64,000 bases of DNA from Flavobacteriaceae bacterium (GCA_027490305.1 JAIXYI010000063.1:32313-96312); one strand, 5' to 3'; shown: positions 51,745 to 61,015, counted from the first letter of the stretch. Numbers and translations: made by a program. The notes: generated by a model not told the origin, from the sequence alone.

Positions 51745-51813
51745 GTTTTCATAAGGTCGTCTTAAATCGGGGTCATTAGCGCCTGCGATTTCGTAACTTA
51801 GAAAGAAAAAGTC

Positions 51814-52044
51814 ATGAAAAAGACCCCGAATCAAGCGTCCAAAACACCAGCCGACACCTCCTCTACACATCGTGATGAGGAGCTGACAAACGAAAAAATC
51901 GTACATGATTCTTCGGAAGATGCCATCGAAACGCACGAAGACGACAGGCGGCGCCATCAGGCATTCGGCAACCGAAAGTACGAATCCTTCAGCAACCATT
52001 CTTCTGCCGACGACCAGCCTACGACCGACACCGGAACGCCTTAG
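51814..52044 (+). CDS. Hydrophilic hypothetical protein (76 aa)
   Basis: The protein starts MKKTPNQASKTPADTSS and is rich in Asp, Glu, Ser, Thr, His and Arg, with no hydrophobic segment; it is probably disordered. The block DEELTNEKIVHDSSEDA is the only part with ordered-looking spacing. A TAACTTAG sequence about 20 nt upstream fits the TAnnTTAG promoter variant seen twice more in the window. Its stop overlaps the convergent L,D-transpeptidase stop by 4 nt. No family recognised; a stress- or general-response protein would fit the composition but is a guess. Confidence 0.55.
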   Translation: MKKTPNQASKTPADTSSTHRDEELTNEKIVHDSSEDAIETHEDDRRRHQAFGNRKYESFSNHSSADDQPTTDTGTP

Positions 52045-53594
52045 TTGGCTTCATACAACAGTCCGGCCAGCCGGCGGTCGCGGTCGTATACGTCCGGGAA
52101 AAAGGCCACGCGACCCTCGGCATCGGCCCATGCCGTAAAATAGGCGATGTAAACCGGAATTTTACGTTTCAGGGTATACGTCGACTCTTTACCTGCATGC
52201 ATGGCCCGATCCACGCGATCGGCCGTCCATTTCGGATCATCCTTCAATAACGTAATGGCCAGTTCCCGGGCTTTTTCCACCCGGACGCATCCATGGCTTA
52301 GTGCACGCACATCACGCCCAAACAGGCTCTTGGCCGGCGTGTCATGCAGGTAGATATTATTGGTGTTGGGGAACATAAACTTCACGAGTCCGAGTGAATT
52401 GTTGTCACCGGGCTTTTGCCGCACATTCGGGCCATTCCATTCCATGTTGTGCTTTTCGAGATAATCCGGGTCTTTCGCAATTCCTGGCTTGATTTCGTTT
52501 TCAAGGATACTGGTCGGGACATTCCAATACGGACTAAAGACGAGGTAACTGATTTTACCGCTGAACACCACCGTCTTGTTCATCTCTTTACCCACGACCA
52601 CTTTCGACCAAAAAACGGGCTTTCCATCCCGGAAGTAGGCCATCCGAAAAGACGGTATATTGACGCCGATGACTTCTTTGGCATCCAATATATCGGGCGC
52701 CAGCCAACGACATCGTTCCATATTCACAGTTAGCGTCCGGATACGGTCTTCCACCGGCACACTCCATTCCGACAGTAATGCCGGGGTGATAATCCCTTCC
52801 GCATCCCGCGCCTGTCGTTGGTTGTATTGCTGTATCGCTTCTTCCAATTCCCGATCAAAAGTGGCACTGCCTGAATCTTTAGTAAGATCGCCCGACAACG
52901 CCAACCGCTTCCGGACTGCTGCAATAAGCGGATCCGTTTCCCCTGGCTTCAGCACTTTTTTCCCTGTCGGCATCTCTAGAACCGACCAACCTCCTTTGTC
53001 ACGGATATCGCGATAGCGCTGCAACGCTTTCCGCAGGTTGTAGTATTGGCCTAGCTGTTTCGACGCATCCTTCCTAATAAGGTCGGGCTCTTTCATCAGC
53101 TTGTCAAGATAGTCCACATACGACGTCTTGTCGCGTGGCAGGTACCAACCGGTTTCTTTACTGTGTGTCGGGTCGAGTCCTTCGTAGACTTTTGCGGTAT
53201 AAAAGAAATACAGGGACGTAATCAATAACTCATTTTCGGCGGTAGGCTTTGACTTACGGGAATCGTTGTCAAAGAGGGCTTCATACTCAGAGGCGTACGG
53301 TATCGGAGCAGCCACACCCTCTTCGTCCATCTGGGTGGCGGCGTTATAGAGCACTTCGGCAAAATCGATACGTCCTGCCTTGTCGTACCAGATACAATGT
53401 GACTCGTGTCGCGCGTACAACTTCCCGATTTCTTTTCTATAGGTAGCGAATTTCGGATGCTTGGCAAAAAATCCGTCAAACGAAGTGGTGTCAAGAGTGA
53501 TCGTACGCGTTTCTTTGTGTACCTCGGCGGGCTCATTGCGTTTGCAGGACGTTGCGACGGTACACGCAGCCAGTAGCAAAAACAAATATTTCAT
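52041..53594 (-). CDS. L,D-transpeptidase (YcbB/LdtD type), lipoprotein
   Basis: A 517-aa envelope enzyme that cross-links peptidoglycan stem peptides or attaches proteins to them. The YkuD catalytic motif is ALSHGCVRVEKARELA near residue 445, with catalytic Cys and His. The preceding beta-sandwich includes VFSGKISYLVFSPYWNVPTSI. A peptidoglycan-binding-like segment (EAIQQYNQRQARDAEGIITPALLSEW) is near residue 265, matching the YcbB layout. The start at 53594 gives MKYLFLLLAACTVATSC, a lipoprotein signal with Cys after ATS. An upstream in-frame codon at 53690 would bury the signal. A TACTTTTG box lies 53 nt upstream. Confidence 0.9.
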   Translation of the reverse strand: MKYLFLLLAACTVATSCKRNEPAEVHKETRTITLDTTSFDGFFAKHPKFATYRKEIGKLYARHESHCIWYDKAGRIDFAEVLYNAATQMDEEGVAAPIPYASEYEALFDNDSRKSKPTAENELLITSLYFFYTAKVYEGLDPTHSKETGWYLPRDKTSYVDYLDKLMKEPDLIRKDASKQLGQYYNLRKALQRYRDIRDKGGWSVLEMPTGKKVLKPGETDPLIAAVRKRLALSGDLTKDSGSATFDRELEEAIQQYNQRQARDAEGIITPALLSEWSVPVEDRIRTLTVNMERCRWLAPDILDAKEVIGVNIPSFRMAYFRDGKPVFWSKVVVGKEMNKTVVFSGKISYLVFSPYWNVPTSILENEIKPGIAKDPDYLEKHNMEWNGPNVRQKPGDNNSLGLVKFMFPNTNNIYLHDTPAKSLFGRDVRALSHGCVRVEKARELAITLLKDDPKWTADRVDRAMHAGKESTYTLKRKIPVYIAYFTAWADAEGRVAFFPDVYDRDRRLAGLLYEAN

Positions 53595-53646
53595 ATGGTA
53601 GGTTTTTCTGTATAAAATTACTGCCGCCGCCCGGTCGGGCGTTACA

Positions 53647-53654
53647 CAAAAGTA
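53647..53654 (-). promoter_or_regulatory. -7 box TACTTTTG for the L,D-transpeptidase gene
   Basis: Exact TAnnTTTG. A GC-rich palindrome (GCCCGGTCGGGC, 53629-53640) follows within the predicted leader. Confidence 0.55.
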
Positions 53655-53695
53655 AGATAAACTTACACGAAGGTTCCTGATTTCTGTCACTTTAC

Positions 53696-53703
53696 TATCT
53701 TAG
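53696..53703 (+). promoter_or_regulatory. Possible -7 box TATCTTAG for the 53724 gene
   Basis: TAnnTTAG variant 20 nt before the ATG. Confidence 0.4.
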
Positions 53704-53723
53704 CGGTTATAATGTAACTCTCC

Positions 53724-54521
53724 ATGAAGACAACCTCTTATCTTTTGTGTGTTTTGGCGGTAGCTGTATCGGCCTGTTCTCCTGACAGCGATAACGATAC
53801 GACGAATCCTTCCAATTATCTTCCGCTTACCGATGCTAATTACTGGACGTACGATGTTACGGGTACGGCAGAAGGCACGTCAGGAAGAGATTCTGTATAC
53901 GTCGCCAATGATACGGTAATCAATGCGGTGACCTATAAAAAGATAAAGGCGCGCACGCCGCGGGTCGGTTTTTATTCCAATCTTATGCACCAGGCCGCAC
54001 TTCGGAAGTCGGGAAATAAGGTCCTGGCCACGGGAACCAACTCTTTTTCCTTTGCAGGTGAGGTACCCATTAACCTATCGGTTACCGATTTCGTTGTGTT
54101 TGATTCCAATGCATCCGAAAACACGACCCTCGACAGCGAGTCGGGCACCAATACACAAACCGTCAGCGATATTCCGCTAACCCTTACGTACACTATTTCG
54201 TCTAAGGCGGGCGGACATTATTCAAGTTGGACGGCAACCGATGGAACGCTTTACCAGGATGTAACGGTGAGTAAGTATATTATTACACTGAAAGTAACCG
54301 CTGTTTTTGAAGGGGTTCCCTTCCCGATAACGGTCCTTGACACTCAGGATGTATTGGTGTCAACCCTGTATTATGCGTCAGGGGTAGGTGTCGTAACGAC
54401 CAATACAAATATCCAATATCAATTACAGGATTTTTCAGCACTCGGTATTACGCTTCCGATTCCGCAAAGCGACTCACAGTCGATGCAGGAAGTGCTCGAT
54501 ACCTTTCAGGTCGCCAACTGA
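53724..54521 (+). CDS. Hypothetical lipoprotein
   Basis: A 265-aa protein with a lipoprotein signal (MKTTSYLLCVLAVAVSAC, lipobox VSAC). The mature part starts with an acidic, flexible linker (SPDSDNDTTNPS) and is otherwise beta-rich with many Thr, Ser and Val, including NYLPLTDANYWTYDVTGTAEG, an opening common in Bacteroidota lipoproteins. No catalytic motif is visible. It is divergent from the L,D-transpeptidase, about 130 bp apart. A role in the outer envelope is likely; anything further is unknown. Confidence 0.8.
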   Translation: MKTTSYLLCVLAVAVSACSPDSDNDTTNPSNYLPLTDANYWTYDVTGTAEGTSGRDSVYVANDTVINAVTYKKIKARTPRVGFYSNLMHQAALRKSGNKVLATGTNSFSFAGEVPINLSVTDFVVFDSNASENTTLDSESGTNTQTVSDIPLTLTYTISSKAGGHYSSWTATDGTLYQDVTVSKYIITLKVTAVFEGVPFPITVLDTQDVLVSTLYYASGVGVVTTNTNIQYQLQDFSALGITLPIPQSDSQSMQEVLDTFQVAN

Positions 54522-54528
54522 CGCTGTT

Positions 54529-54536
54529 AAATTTGG
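54529..54536 (+). promoter_or_regulatory. -7 box TAAATTTG for the 54599 gene
   Basis: Exact TAnnTTTG; leader of about 57 nt. It lies 8 nt after the preceding stop codon, so the two plus-strand genes are probably transcribed separately. Confidence 0.55.
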
Positions 54537-54598
54537 CATAACATAGTATGATTTGGCGGGCCGTATGGGTAACTTCAAAATACTAAAACAACAATAGT

Positions 54599-55090
54599 AT
54601 GAAAAAGCTCCTTTCAACTGCCCTACTGGCACTGGGTTTTGCACTTTCGGCAAATGCACAGGAAATTCCTAAAAACGCGCTCGGACTCCGTCTGGGCGAT
54701 AACGATGGCTTTGGCGGCGAACTGTCGTACCAACGCCACCTAAGCGGCAACAACCGCCTGGAACTCGATTTGGGATGGCGCGACAATGACGATTACGAAG
54801 CGTTTAAATTGGTAGGGCTCTACCACTGGATCTGGAACATCGAAGGCGGCTTCAACTGGTATGCCGGCGTTGGAGGTGGTCTCGGTAGCTATAGCTACGA
54901 CGTGCCACCCGGAGCCGATGACCGTGACGGATCGTTTGCATTAGTAGCAGGCGACATTGGTATCGAGTATGTATTCGATATCCCGCTGCAACTGTCATTG
55001 GACCTTCGTCCGGAATTGTATTTCGGCGATGGGTACCGGGACAACGATTTCGGCCCCGACATTGCGCTGGGCGCTCGGTTTACGTTCTAA
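54599..55090 (+). CDS. Small outer-membrane beta-barrel protein
   Basis: A 163-aa protein with a signal peptide (MKKLLSTALLALGFALSANAQ) and strands alternating with short Asp/Gly/Asn turns (GDNDGFGGELSYQRHL, RLELDLGWRDNDDYEAF, GGFNWYAGVGGGLGSYSY), ending in a strand with C-terminal Phe (GARFTF), the usual barrel-insertion signal. Eight strands would fit the length, as in OmpA/OmpX-like barrels. The function is unknown. Confidence 0.78.
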   Translation: MKKLLSTALLALGFALSANAQEIPKNALGLRLGDNDGFGGELSYQRHLSGNNRLELDLGWRDNDDYEAFKLVGLYHWIWNIEGGFNWYAGVGGGLGSYSYDVPPGADDRDGSFALVAGDIGIEYVFDIPLQLSLDLRPELYFGDGYRDNDFGPDIALGARFTF

Positions 55091-55095
55091 TAACG

Positions 55096-55122
55096 AAGGC
55101 ATCCTGAGGGGTGCCTTTTTTA
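55096..55122 (+). terminator. Terminator of the beta-barrel gene
   Basis: 6-bp stem AAGGCA/TGCCTT with a 10-nt loop and six Ts, 5 nt after the stop codon. Confidence 0.8.
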
Positions 55123-55545
55123 TTGGATGATAATTTCTTTTTTGGAATTGATCCGGATGAGTGCGTACGGTGCCGTGATCACCTGAGCCACAACGGCATC
55201 CGGCGCAGGCTCTTTCTTTTCTACTGTGATAATGACGGCGCGGTCTGTCTCCTCCACACTTTTCACCCCGATGGCGTAACCGGCGCTCGGTTTCTCGCCC
55301 ATATTCAACAAAACGAAATTACTCGTCTGGATGTCGTTTGCCTTTACCTTCCCCTTCAATTCAGGGTCCGTAAGGATCATCGTGAATTCACGCGGTTCGG
55401 TGATGGTTTCATAAAATTCAAACTTTCCGCCGTCGACGGTATTTTGAAGCAGGACTTCATACAACGGGCGTTTTTCGACGGCTGATTTCGAGGTGCCACA
55501 CGCCGTGGCGATCAACAGAAAAGCAAAAAGTAGTGTTTTTTTCAT
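55120..55545 (-). CDS. Lipoprotein with PrcB C-terminal domain
   Basis: A 141-aa protein: lipoprotein signal MKKTLLFAFLLIATAC, then a single small domain with the motif MGEKPSAGYAIGVKSVEE followed by the strand AVIITVEKKEPAPDAVVAQVITAPYALIRI. The P-S-(A/G)-G-Y-x-I motif and the later strand are those of the PrcB C-terminal domain, first described in the dentilisin protease complex of Treponema. Its start overlaps the bshA stop by 4 nt. It may help an envelope protease, or simply be a protein-protein interaction domain. Confidence 0.8.
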   Translation of the reverse strand: MKKTLLFAFLLIATACGTSKSAVEKRPLYEVLLQNTVDGGKFEFYETITEPREFTMILTDPELKGKVKANDIQTSNFVLLNMGEKPSAGYAIGVKSVEETDRAVIITVEKKEPAPDAVVAQVITAPYALIRINSKKEIIIQ

Positions 55546-56678
55546 ACCGGATTCATGGCCAATGCCTGTTCATATAGAACTTCATACATAGGTAAAATAT
55601 TGTGTATGTCAAATTTGCGGGCCACTGAAAGGGCGCCATCACGGAAGCGACGCAAGCTGACTTCATTCTCGAGGATCAACAGGGCCTTTTGTGCCAGTTC
55701 GTCAATCGCTCCAACCGGAGCGGTGTATCCGGAGATTCCATCGAAATTGACCTCCGTGAGTCCACCCGCATTGGTGGAAATGACGGGAACACCCCACGCC
55801 ATGGCCTCGAGGGCGGCCAACCCGAAACTCTCGGTCTGTGACGGCAGCAGGAAGAGGTCGCTGTTGCTAAGGATCCGGTCGATTTCATGGCTGTTGCCAA
55901 AGAAGATAACTTTGTCTTCCAATCCGAGCTTTTGGCAGAGTTTCTCGGCCTTGGCGCGTTCGGGTCCATCCCCTACCATCATTAATCGGGCGGGAAGTTG
56001 GTTTTGGATGCGGTAGAAAATCTTGATAACATCGGCGATGCGCTTTACCTTCCGGAAGTTACTCACGTGGGTGACGATGCGTTCCTGTTCCGCGGCCAGA
56101 AGCTCACGGCAGCACGGCATGGCTGGGTCCACCTGGGCTTTGTCGAGCTCGATGAAATTCGGAATAACGTGGATGTCTTTCCGTATGTCGAAATACCGAT
56201 AGGTATCGTCTTTCAACGAAGCCGATACGGCTGTGACGATATCGGATTTATTGATGCTGAAACTCACGGCGGGTTTATAACCGGGATGATTGCCGACAAG
56301 CGTAATATCGGTACCGTGCAAGGTCGTCACCATAGGGATATAAATACCTTCTTCGGCCAACATTTGTTTGGCGATGTAGCCGGCGTAAGCGTGCGGGATG
56401 GCATAATGCACATGCAGCAATTCGATGCCGTGCAGTTTTACCATGTCGACTAACTTACTCGAAAGCGCCAACTCATAGGGTTGGTAATGAAAAAGCGGAT
56501 ATTCAGGTACTGAGACTTCGTGGTAGTGTACGTTCCGCGCCAATTGCGACAGACGCACGGGTTGGCTGTAAGTGATAAAATGGATTTCGTGTCCGCGGTT
56601 GGCGAGTTCCAGCCCCAGTTCGGTGGCAACGACCCCGCTTCCGCCGAAAGTCGGATAGCAGACGATGGCGATTTTCAT
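55542..56678 (-). CDS. bshA: N-acetyl-alpha-D-glucosaminyl L-malate synthase (bacillithiol synthesis)
   Basis: A 378-aa GT4 glycosyltransferase making the first intermediate of bacillithiol from UDP-GlcNAc and L-malate. The N terminus KIAIVCYPTFGGSGVVATELG is diagnostic of BshA; HVHYAIPHAYAGY and LHGTDITLVG follow, and the donor site is QTESFGLAALEAMAWGVPVIST. The start at 56678 (MKIAIV) is the family start; a codon nine residues upstream is less likely. TACTTTCG, one base off the -7 consensus, ends 4 nt before the ATG. It shows the organism uses bacillithiol as its low-molecular-weight thiol, which bears on the gentisate pathway. Confidence 0.93.
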   Translation of the reverse strand: MKIAIVCYPTFGGSGVVATELGLELANRGHEIHFITYSQPVRLSQLARNVHYHEVSVPEYPLFHYQPYELALSSKLVDMVKLHGIELLHVHYAIPHAYAGYIAKQMLAEEGIYIPMVTTLHGTDITLVGNHPGYKPAVSFSINKSDIVTAVSASLKDDTYRYFDIRKDIHVIPNFIELDKAQVDPAMPCCRELLAAEQERIVTHVSNFRKVKRIADVIKIFYRIQNQLPARLMMVGDGPERAKAEKLCQKLGLEDKVIFFGNSHEIDRILSNSDLFLLPSQTESFGLAALEAMAWGVPVISTNAGGLTEVNFDGISGYTAPVGAIDELAQKALLILENEVSLRRFRDGALSVARKFDIHNILPMYEVLYEQALAMNPV

Positions 56679-56735
56679 ACTACGAAAGTACGCAAAAGCG
56701 GGCAAAAATCGGCGGGTAACGACGGGTCAAATCGC

Positions 56736-59700
56736 TTACGGACGCACGACCGCATCCTGGATTATTTTCTGGATCCGCTCCCGTACATTGTCTTTTGACA
56801 GTTTGTTCGGCGCGTTCGAATCGGGGAAGGTACGGTTGGATAAAAAGACGTAGAGCAGCCCGCTTTCCGGATCGGCCCACGTCATCGTGCCAGTGAAACC
56901 CGTATGCCCGAAAGAAGAAGGCGATACGCAATTGCAGGTCGGGCCGGCCGTTCCGGGCAGTTGTGGTTTGTCAAATCCCCAACCCCGACGATTTCCTTCC
57001 GCACAGAAATGGCAGGTGTTGAACGCGTCAAACGTGGCAGCCGAGAAGAATCGGGTTCCGCCGTAATGCCCTTTCCAGAGATACATCTGCATGATCTTCG
57101 CCACATCGATGGCATTAGAGAAGAGTCCGGCGTGGCCCGCTACTCCACCCTGCATCGCCGCGGCCATATCGTGCACATACCCTTGTATGCGTTGGTGGCG
57201 GAAATACGTATCATCTTCGGTAGGTGCAATTACGGTTTTGGGGAAGCGCGACAGCGGATTATATCCCGTAGTGTTCGCCCCTAAATGCGAATACAAACGG
57301 TCTTTCACCAGCACATCGATTGGTTTTCCCATCGCACGTTCGACATATTCCTTGAGAATAATGAAGGTGAAATCGCTGTATTTATACTCTCTTTTACCTG
57401 ACAGCTTACTTGAAATAATTTGCTGTAAGATGTTTTGGTTGTAATCATTACGGATGTACAGGCTATCGGCTACCTGTCGGGTAAAACCGTCTTCCGGCGT
57501 TTTACGATAGTACGCATCATCGGGAAAACCGGATGCGTTCAGGGTCGATTTGTAAAACGGGATCCAAGCCTCCAGTCCGGCATAATGCGACAAGAGGTCG
57601 GTGAAGGAAATCGCGGCCTTATCCGTATGACGGAAAAGGGGCAGCATGTCGCCCAGCGTGGTGGTTGCCTGTACGTGGCCTTTGTCGTATTCCTGCATAA
57701 CCAACGGCAAGGTCGCCAGAATCTTCGTCATCGAGGCCACATCGTATACATCCGTCAGTTGGATCTTACACTCCGGTTCATAGGTTTGGTAACCGAACGC
57801 CTTATGATACACTACCTTACCATTTCGCGCCACCAAAATTTGCATGCCGGGCGCCGCTTTCGTATCAATGACCTTTTGGGCCTCCACATCGATTTGGGCA
57901 AGGGTAGCGGTGCGCATTCCGACATTTTCCGGTGCGGTGAATCCGAGTCGATCCGTCGATTTGGTATCGATACCATCGCCTACTTTGAAAGCTGTTCCAA
58001 TCGATACCGGAATACGTCCCCTGGCTCCTACCGCGCCAAAGATGATTTCAGCCGAAACTTCCTGGGCAATGTCGGCGTTCTGGTACGACAGTATTACGGT
58101 TTCGATATCGTTGAAGAAATCGATGGGCAACAGCGCATATGGTTTCACGAACACGTCGAGTATGACGTGGTTTTCACGGGCGATAGCACGGAGTCGTTGT
58201 AGTTCGGTTTCGGAAAAATCGTGTTTTTTCCACGGTTTATCCGATTTGTGATAGCCCACGATTACGCGTGAAAAGGCCTTTAATTTCTGGTTAAGGGTGT
58301 CAATATCCGTGTGCGACACCTCTTCTATCTCGGCATACTTACGCAGCGTCGACAGAAAGGTGGTGTTGTCGTCATCACCCATTTTTACGTAGGCAATCCG
58401 TTCATGGCTCAGGTCACCGACAGGCACCGTTTCCGACGCATTGCGCAATACGGTAACCGCATTTTCATAGAGTCGGTACTGCAGTGCGATGTTTTCTGCC
58501 GGATTCAGGTCGTCGGTGAGGTTGGTCAACGCTACCGGACGGTAATGATTCAACCCCGCTTTGTATTTGTAATGGAGGATTTTCTTCACAGAGCGCGCCA
58601 AACGTTCTTCAGTGATGACACTATCCTGATAGGCGACGCATAACTTTTCCAGTGCCACCGGTACGTTCTCCGGAAAAAGCAACATATCGTTGCCTGCCAG
58701 AAACGCATCAAGGTCAACTTCCCCTTTTTTTCGGGCGTTGGCTGCGGCTTTCATATTAAGCGCATCGGTAAAGATGAGTCCGTCGAAGCCCATTTCCGTC
58801 CGCAATAAACCGGTTACAACCTGGTCAGACAGTGACGACGGGTATCCCGGTCGCGGATCGAGGCTCGGAACGTTGAGATGGGCTACCATCACAGAGGCAA
58901 GTCCTTCTGAGATTAACTTCCGATACGGTGCCAGCTCCACTTCTTCAAGTCGTTCCTTCGAGGCGTTGACCACCGGAAGCGCATAATGGGAATCGGTTTC
59001 AGTATCGCCGTGCCCGGGAAAATGCTTGCCTGTTGAGAAAACGCGCTGGTTCTGAACTCCCTTCATAAGGGCCAGGGCGCTCTCTGTCACATTGTGTCGG
59101 TCTTCCCCAAACGAACGGAATCCGATGATCGGGTTTTTCGGATTGGTATTGATATCGAGTACGGGCGCAAAGTTAAATTGTACGCCCAATCTGCGACTTT
59201 CCTTACCCATCTGTGCCCCTACCTCTTCCAGCAGGCGCTTGTCGCGGATGGCACCTAAGGTCATATTAAACGGAAAACGGTAGGTCGAGTCGAGGCGCAT
59301 GCTTACACCCCATTCGGCGTCAATGCCCACAAAAAGCGGAATACGGGCCGCCGCCTGGTAACGATTGGTAAGGGCAGCCTGTCGGCCGGGCCCTCCCTGA
59401 AAGAAAATAATCCCTCCGATTTTCTGGTCGCGTACAAGACGTTCCACCGAATTAACGTGGGCCGAGTCGCGATTGGAATAGGCGGCTACCATGAAAAGTT
59501 GCCCGGCTTTCTCCGAGAAATCCATACGGGCATAAATACTATCCACCCAGCGGTCTTCTTTTTCGGAATCCTCGAGAAACGGGAATTTGTGTTTTCGCGC
59601 CGCTACGGTATCGATCTTGGTATCTGAAGGCACTGTGACGTGCGCCACCGGCGGGTGTGGCGTTTTTTTCGACGCGCAGTTTAGTAAAACCAGCGACGAA

Positions 59701-59738
59701 ACCAGTAGTGCAGCGGTAACCAGAAAACGGCGTGACAT
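56736..59738 (-). CDS. Glycoside hydrolase family 3 / class C beta-lactamase-like fusion lipoprotein
   Basis: A 1000-aa envelope protein. The lipoprotein signal is MSRRFLVTAALLVSSLVLLNC. The GH3 domain (about 60-400) carries the NagZ-type dyad loop GKHFPGHGDTETDSHYALP and the nucleophile region GFDGLIFTDALN; its accessory domain runs to about 600. The C-terminal part (about 620-1000) is a penicillin-binding/beta-lactamase-type serine hydrolase with S-x-x-K in ASMTKI and HTG in GHTGFTGT. Such fusions are common in Bacteroidota and are thought to trim peptidoglycan sugars and amides. I used the ATG at 59738, 1 nt after the preceding stop; the frame reaches further upstream into that gene. Confidence 0.88.
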   Translation of the reverse strand: MSRRFLVTAALLVSSLVLLNCASKKTPHPPVAHVTVPSDTKIDTVAARKHKFPFLEDSEKEDRWVDSIYARMDFSEKAGQLFMVAAYSNRDSAHVNSVERLVRDQKIGGIIFFQGGPGRQAALTNRYQAAARIPLFVGIDAEWGVSMRLDSTYRFPFNMTLGAIRDKRLLEEVGAQMGKESRRLGVQFNFAPVLDINTNPKNPIIGFRSFGEDRHNVTESALALMKGVQNQRVFSTGKHFPGHGDTETDSHYALPVVNASKERLEEVELAPYRKLISEGLASVMVAHLNVPSLDPRPGYPSSLSDQVVTGLLRTEMGFDGLIFTDALNMKAAANARKKGEVDLDAFLAGNDMLLFPENVPVALEKLCVAYQDSVITEERLARSVKKILHYKYKAGLNHYRPVALTNLTDDLNPAENIALQYRLYENAVTVLRNASETVPVGDLSHERIAYVKMGDDDNTTFLSTLRKYAEIEEVSHTDIDTLNQKLKAFSRVIVGYHKSDKPWKKHDFSETELQRLRAIARENHVILDVFVKPYALLPIDFFNDIETVILSYQNADIAQEVSAEIIFGAVGARGRIPVSIGTAFKVGDGIDTKSTDRLGFTAPENVGMRTATLAQIDVEAQKVIDTKAAPGMQILVARNGKVVYHKAFGYQTYEPECKIQLTDVYDVASMTKILATLPLVMQEYDKGHVQATTTLGDMLPLFRHTDKAAISFTDLLSHYAGLEAWIPFYKSTLNASGFPDDAYYRKTPEDGFTRQVADSLYIRNDYNQNILQQIISSKLSGKREYKYSDFTFIILKEYVERAMGKPIDVLVKDRLYSHLGANTTGYNPLSRFPKTVIAPTEDDTYFRHQRIQGYVHDMAAAMQGGVAGHAGLFSNAIDVAKIMQMYLWKGHYGGTRFFSAATFDAFNTCHFCAEGNRRGWGFDKPQLPGTAGPTCNCVSPSSFGHTGFTGTMTWADPESGLLYVFLSNRTFPDSNAPNKLSKDNVRERIQKIIQDAVVRP

Positions 59739-59739
59739 C

Positions 59740-60222
59740 TTAGAAAAAGCGGCTGTGCCAACTATCGAACGCGGGCACTTCCCAAGCGTCGCGATACTCG
59801 GCCACATTGGTAACGAGGTTGTTGAATACGATGGTATTGCCCGTGACGGCTTTTTCTTTCGCCATGCGGCGGAAATCCGTCAGGTTTTTGTGGGAAATGA
59901 ACTCGCCTGTACGGAATGTCACGTTCATTTTGTCAAGGAGGTCAACGCCATACTGTTGTTCGAGCGATTGTATGAAGGCGACGGATGCATCAATGGAGCA
60001 TCCGGTTGCGGCCTGCACCTCTTGATTGATGGCCAACACAATGAAACGGTTATACCGCAGTTCGAATGAGGCTTCGAGTCCGGAACCGTGGGCTGTCCAG
60101 TTGTCGATAAAGGCGCGCAAGGCCGTGTCGATTGCTGCGACTTCTTCGTCGGTAAAGCGTCTGTCGGATTGGTAAATCCAGATCCGGGACTCTTCCGGAA
60201 GTTGGTCAAATGGTACCCACAT
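59740..60222 (-). CDS. Hypothetical protein (160 aa) between CCG-domain and GH3 genes
   Basis: The start MWVPFDQLPEESRIWIYQSDR at 60222 directly follows the stop of the Fe-S gene (60224). It is a compact soluble protein with SRIWIYQSDRRFTDEEVAAID and FNRFIVLAIN-type strands, and TGCSIDASVAFIQSLEQQYGVDLLDKM near residue 95. In many Bacteroidota this protein is labelled an ABC transporter ATPase, but no Walker motif is present, so that name is wrong for this sequence. The repeated W-I-Y-x-S-(D/N)-R and T-G-x-S-I-D patterns are conserved features as far as I recall. Function unknown. Confidence 0.78.
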   Translation of the reverse strand: MWVPFDQLPEESRIWIYQSDRRFTDEEVAAIDTALRAFIDNWTAHGSGLEASFELRYNRFIVLAINQEVQAATGCSIDASVAFIQSLEQQYGVDLLDKMNVTFRTGEFISHKNLTDFRRMAKEKAVTGNTIVFNNLVTNVAEYRDAWEVPAFDSWHSRFF

Positions 60223-60223
60223 A

Positions 60224-61015
60224 TTAAATATCCTGAGCGTTGGCAATCATTTCGGCGATATCCATTACTTTGATCTCGCCTTCCTTCTCTTTATTCTTCA
60301 CGCCATCGGTCAGCATGGTATTACAGAACGGGCAACCCGCAGCGATGATGTCGGGTGCCGTTTCGAGTGCGTCTTCCGTGCGTTCGATGTTGACTTCCTT
60401 GCGTCCGGGTTCCGCATCCTTGAACATTTGGGCACCGCCGGCGCCACAGCAAAGGCCATTGGCACGCGATCGTTTCATTTCTACCAACTCCACATCTAGT
60501 TTCCGAAGCAATTCACGTGGTGCTTCGTAGATGTTGTTGGCGCGTCCGAGGTAGCACGGGTCGTGGAACGTAATCCGCTTTCCTTTGAACTGACCGCCTT
60601 CCACTGCCAGTTTGCCTTCATCAAGCAGGCTTTTGAGGAAGGTGGTATGGTGAACCACTTCGTAGGTACCACCGAGTCCGGGATATTCGTTTTTCAGCGT
60701 ATTGAAGCAATGCGGACAAGCCGTCACAATCTTCTTAACTTCGTATGCGTTGAGCAATTCGATGTTCATCATCGCCTGCATCTGGAACAGGAATTCGTTA
60801 CCGGCCCTTTTAGCCGGATCGCCCGTGCAACTTTCCTCCGTTCCTAATACGGCAAACGAAATACCTGCCCGATCCAACAACCGCGCGAAGGCTTTCGTGA
60901 TCCGTTTGGCCCGGTCATCGAAACTTCCCGAACATCCTACCCAAAAAAGTACTTCCGGTTGTTTGCCTTCCGCCATCATCTCGGCCATGGTCGGCACTTT
61001 CAGTAGTTCTGACAT
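60224..61015 (-). CDS. CCG-domain iron-sulfur oxidoreductase subunit (HdrB/LutA-like)
   Basis: A 263-aa soluble protein with two cysteine-rich domains. The first (about residues 25-120) has FWVGCSGSFDDRA and TACPHCFNTL; the second (about 150-240) has FHDPCYLGR, GLCCGAGGAQMF and AAGCPFCNTML, the C-x(n)-C-C-G-x(n)-C-x-x-C pattern that binds an iron-sulfur cluster in heterodisulfide reductase subunit B and GlpC. It belongs with the membrane Fe-S protein encoded at 61568-62899, the two forming the halves of an HdrDE-like electron-transfer unit. I used the ATG at 61015 (MSELLKVP). Confidence 0.87.
   Translation of the reverse strand: MSELLKVPTMAEMMAEGKQPEVLFWVGCSGSFDDRAKRITKAFARLLDRAGISFAVLGTEESCTGDPAKRAGNEFLFQMQAMMNIELLNAYEVKKIVTACPHCFNTLKNEYPGLGGTYEVVHHTTFLKSLLDEGKLAVEGGQFKGKRITFHDPCYLGRANNIYEAPRELLRKLDVELVEMKRSRANGLCCGAGGAQMFKDAEPGRKEVNIERTEDALETAPDIIAAGCPFCNTMLTDGVKNKEKEGEIKVMDIAEMIANAQDI

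Noticed and set aside
59740..60222. ABC transporter ATPase
   Set aside because: This name is used for such proteins, but no Walker A, signature or Walker B motif is present.
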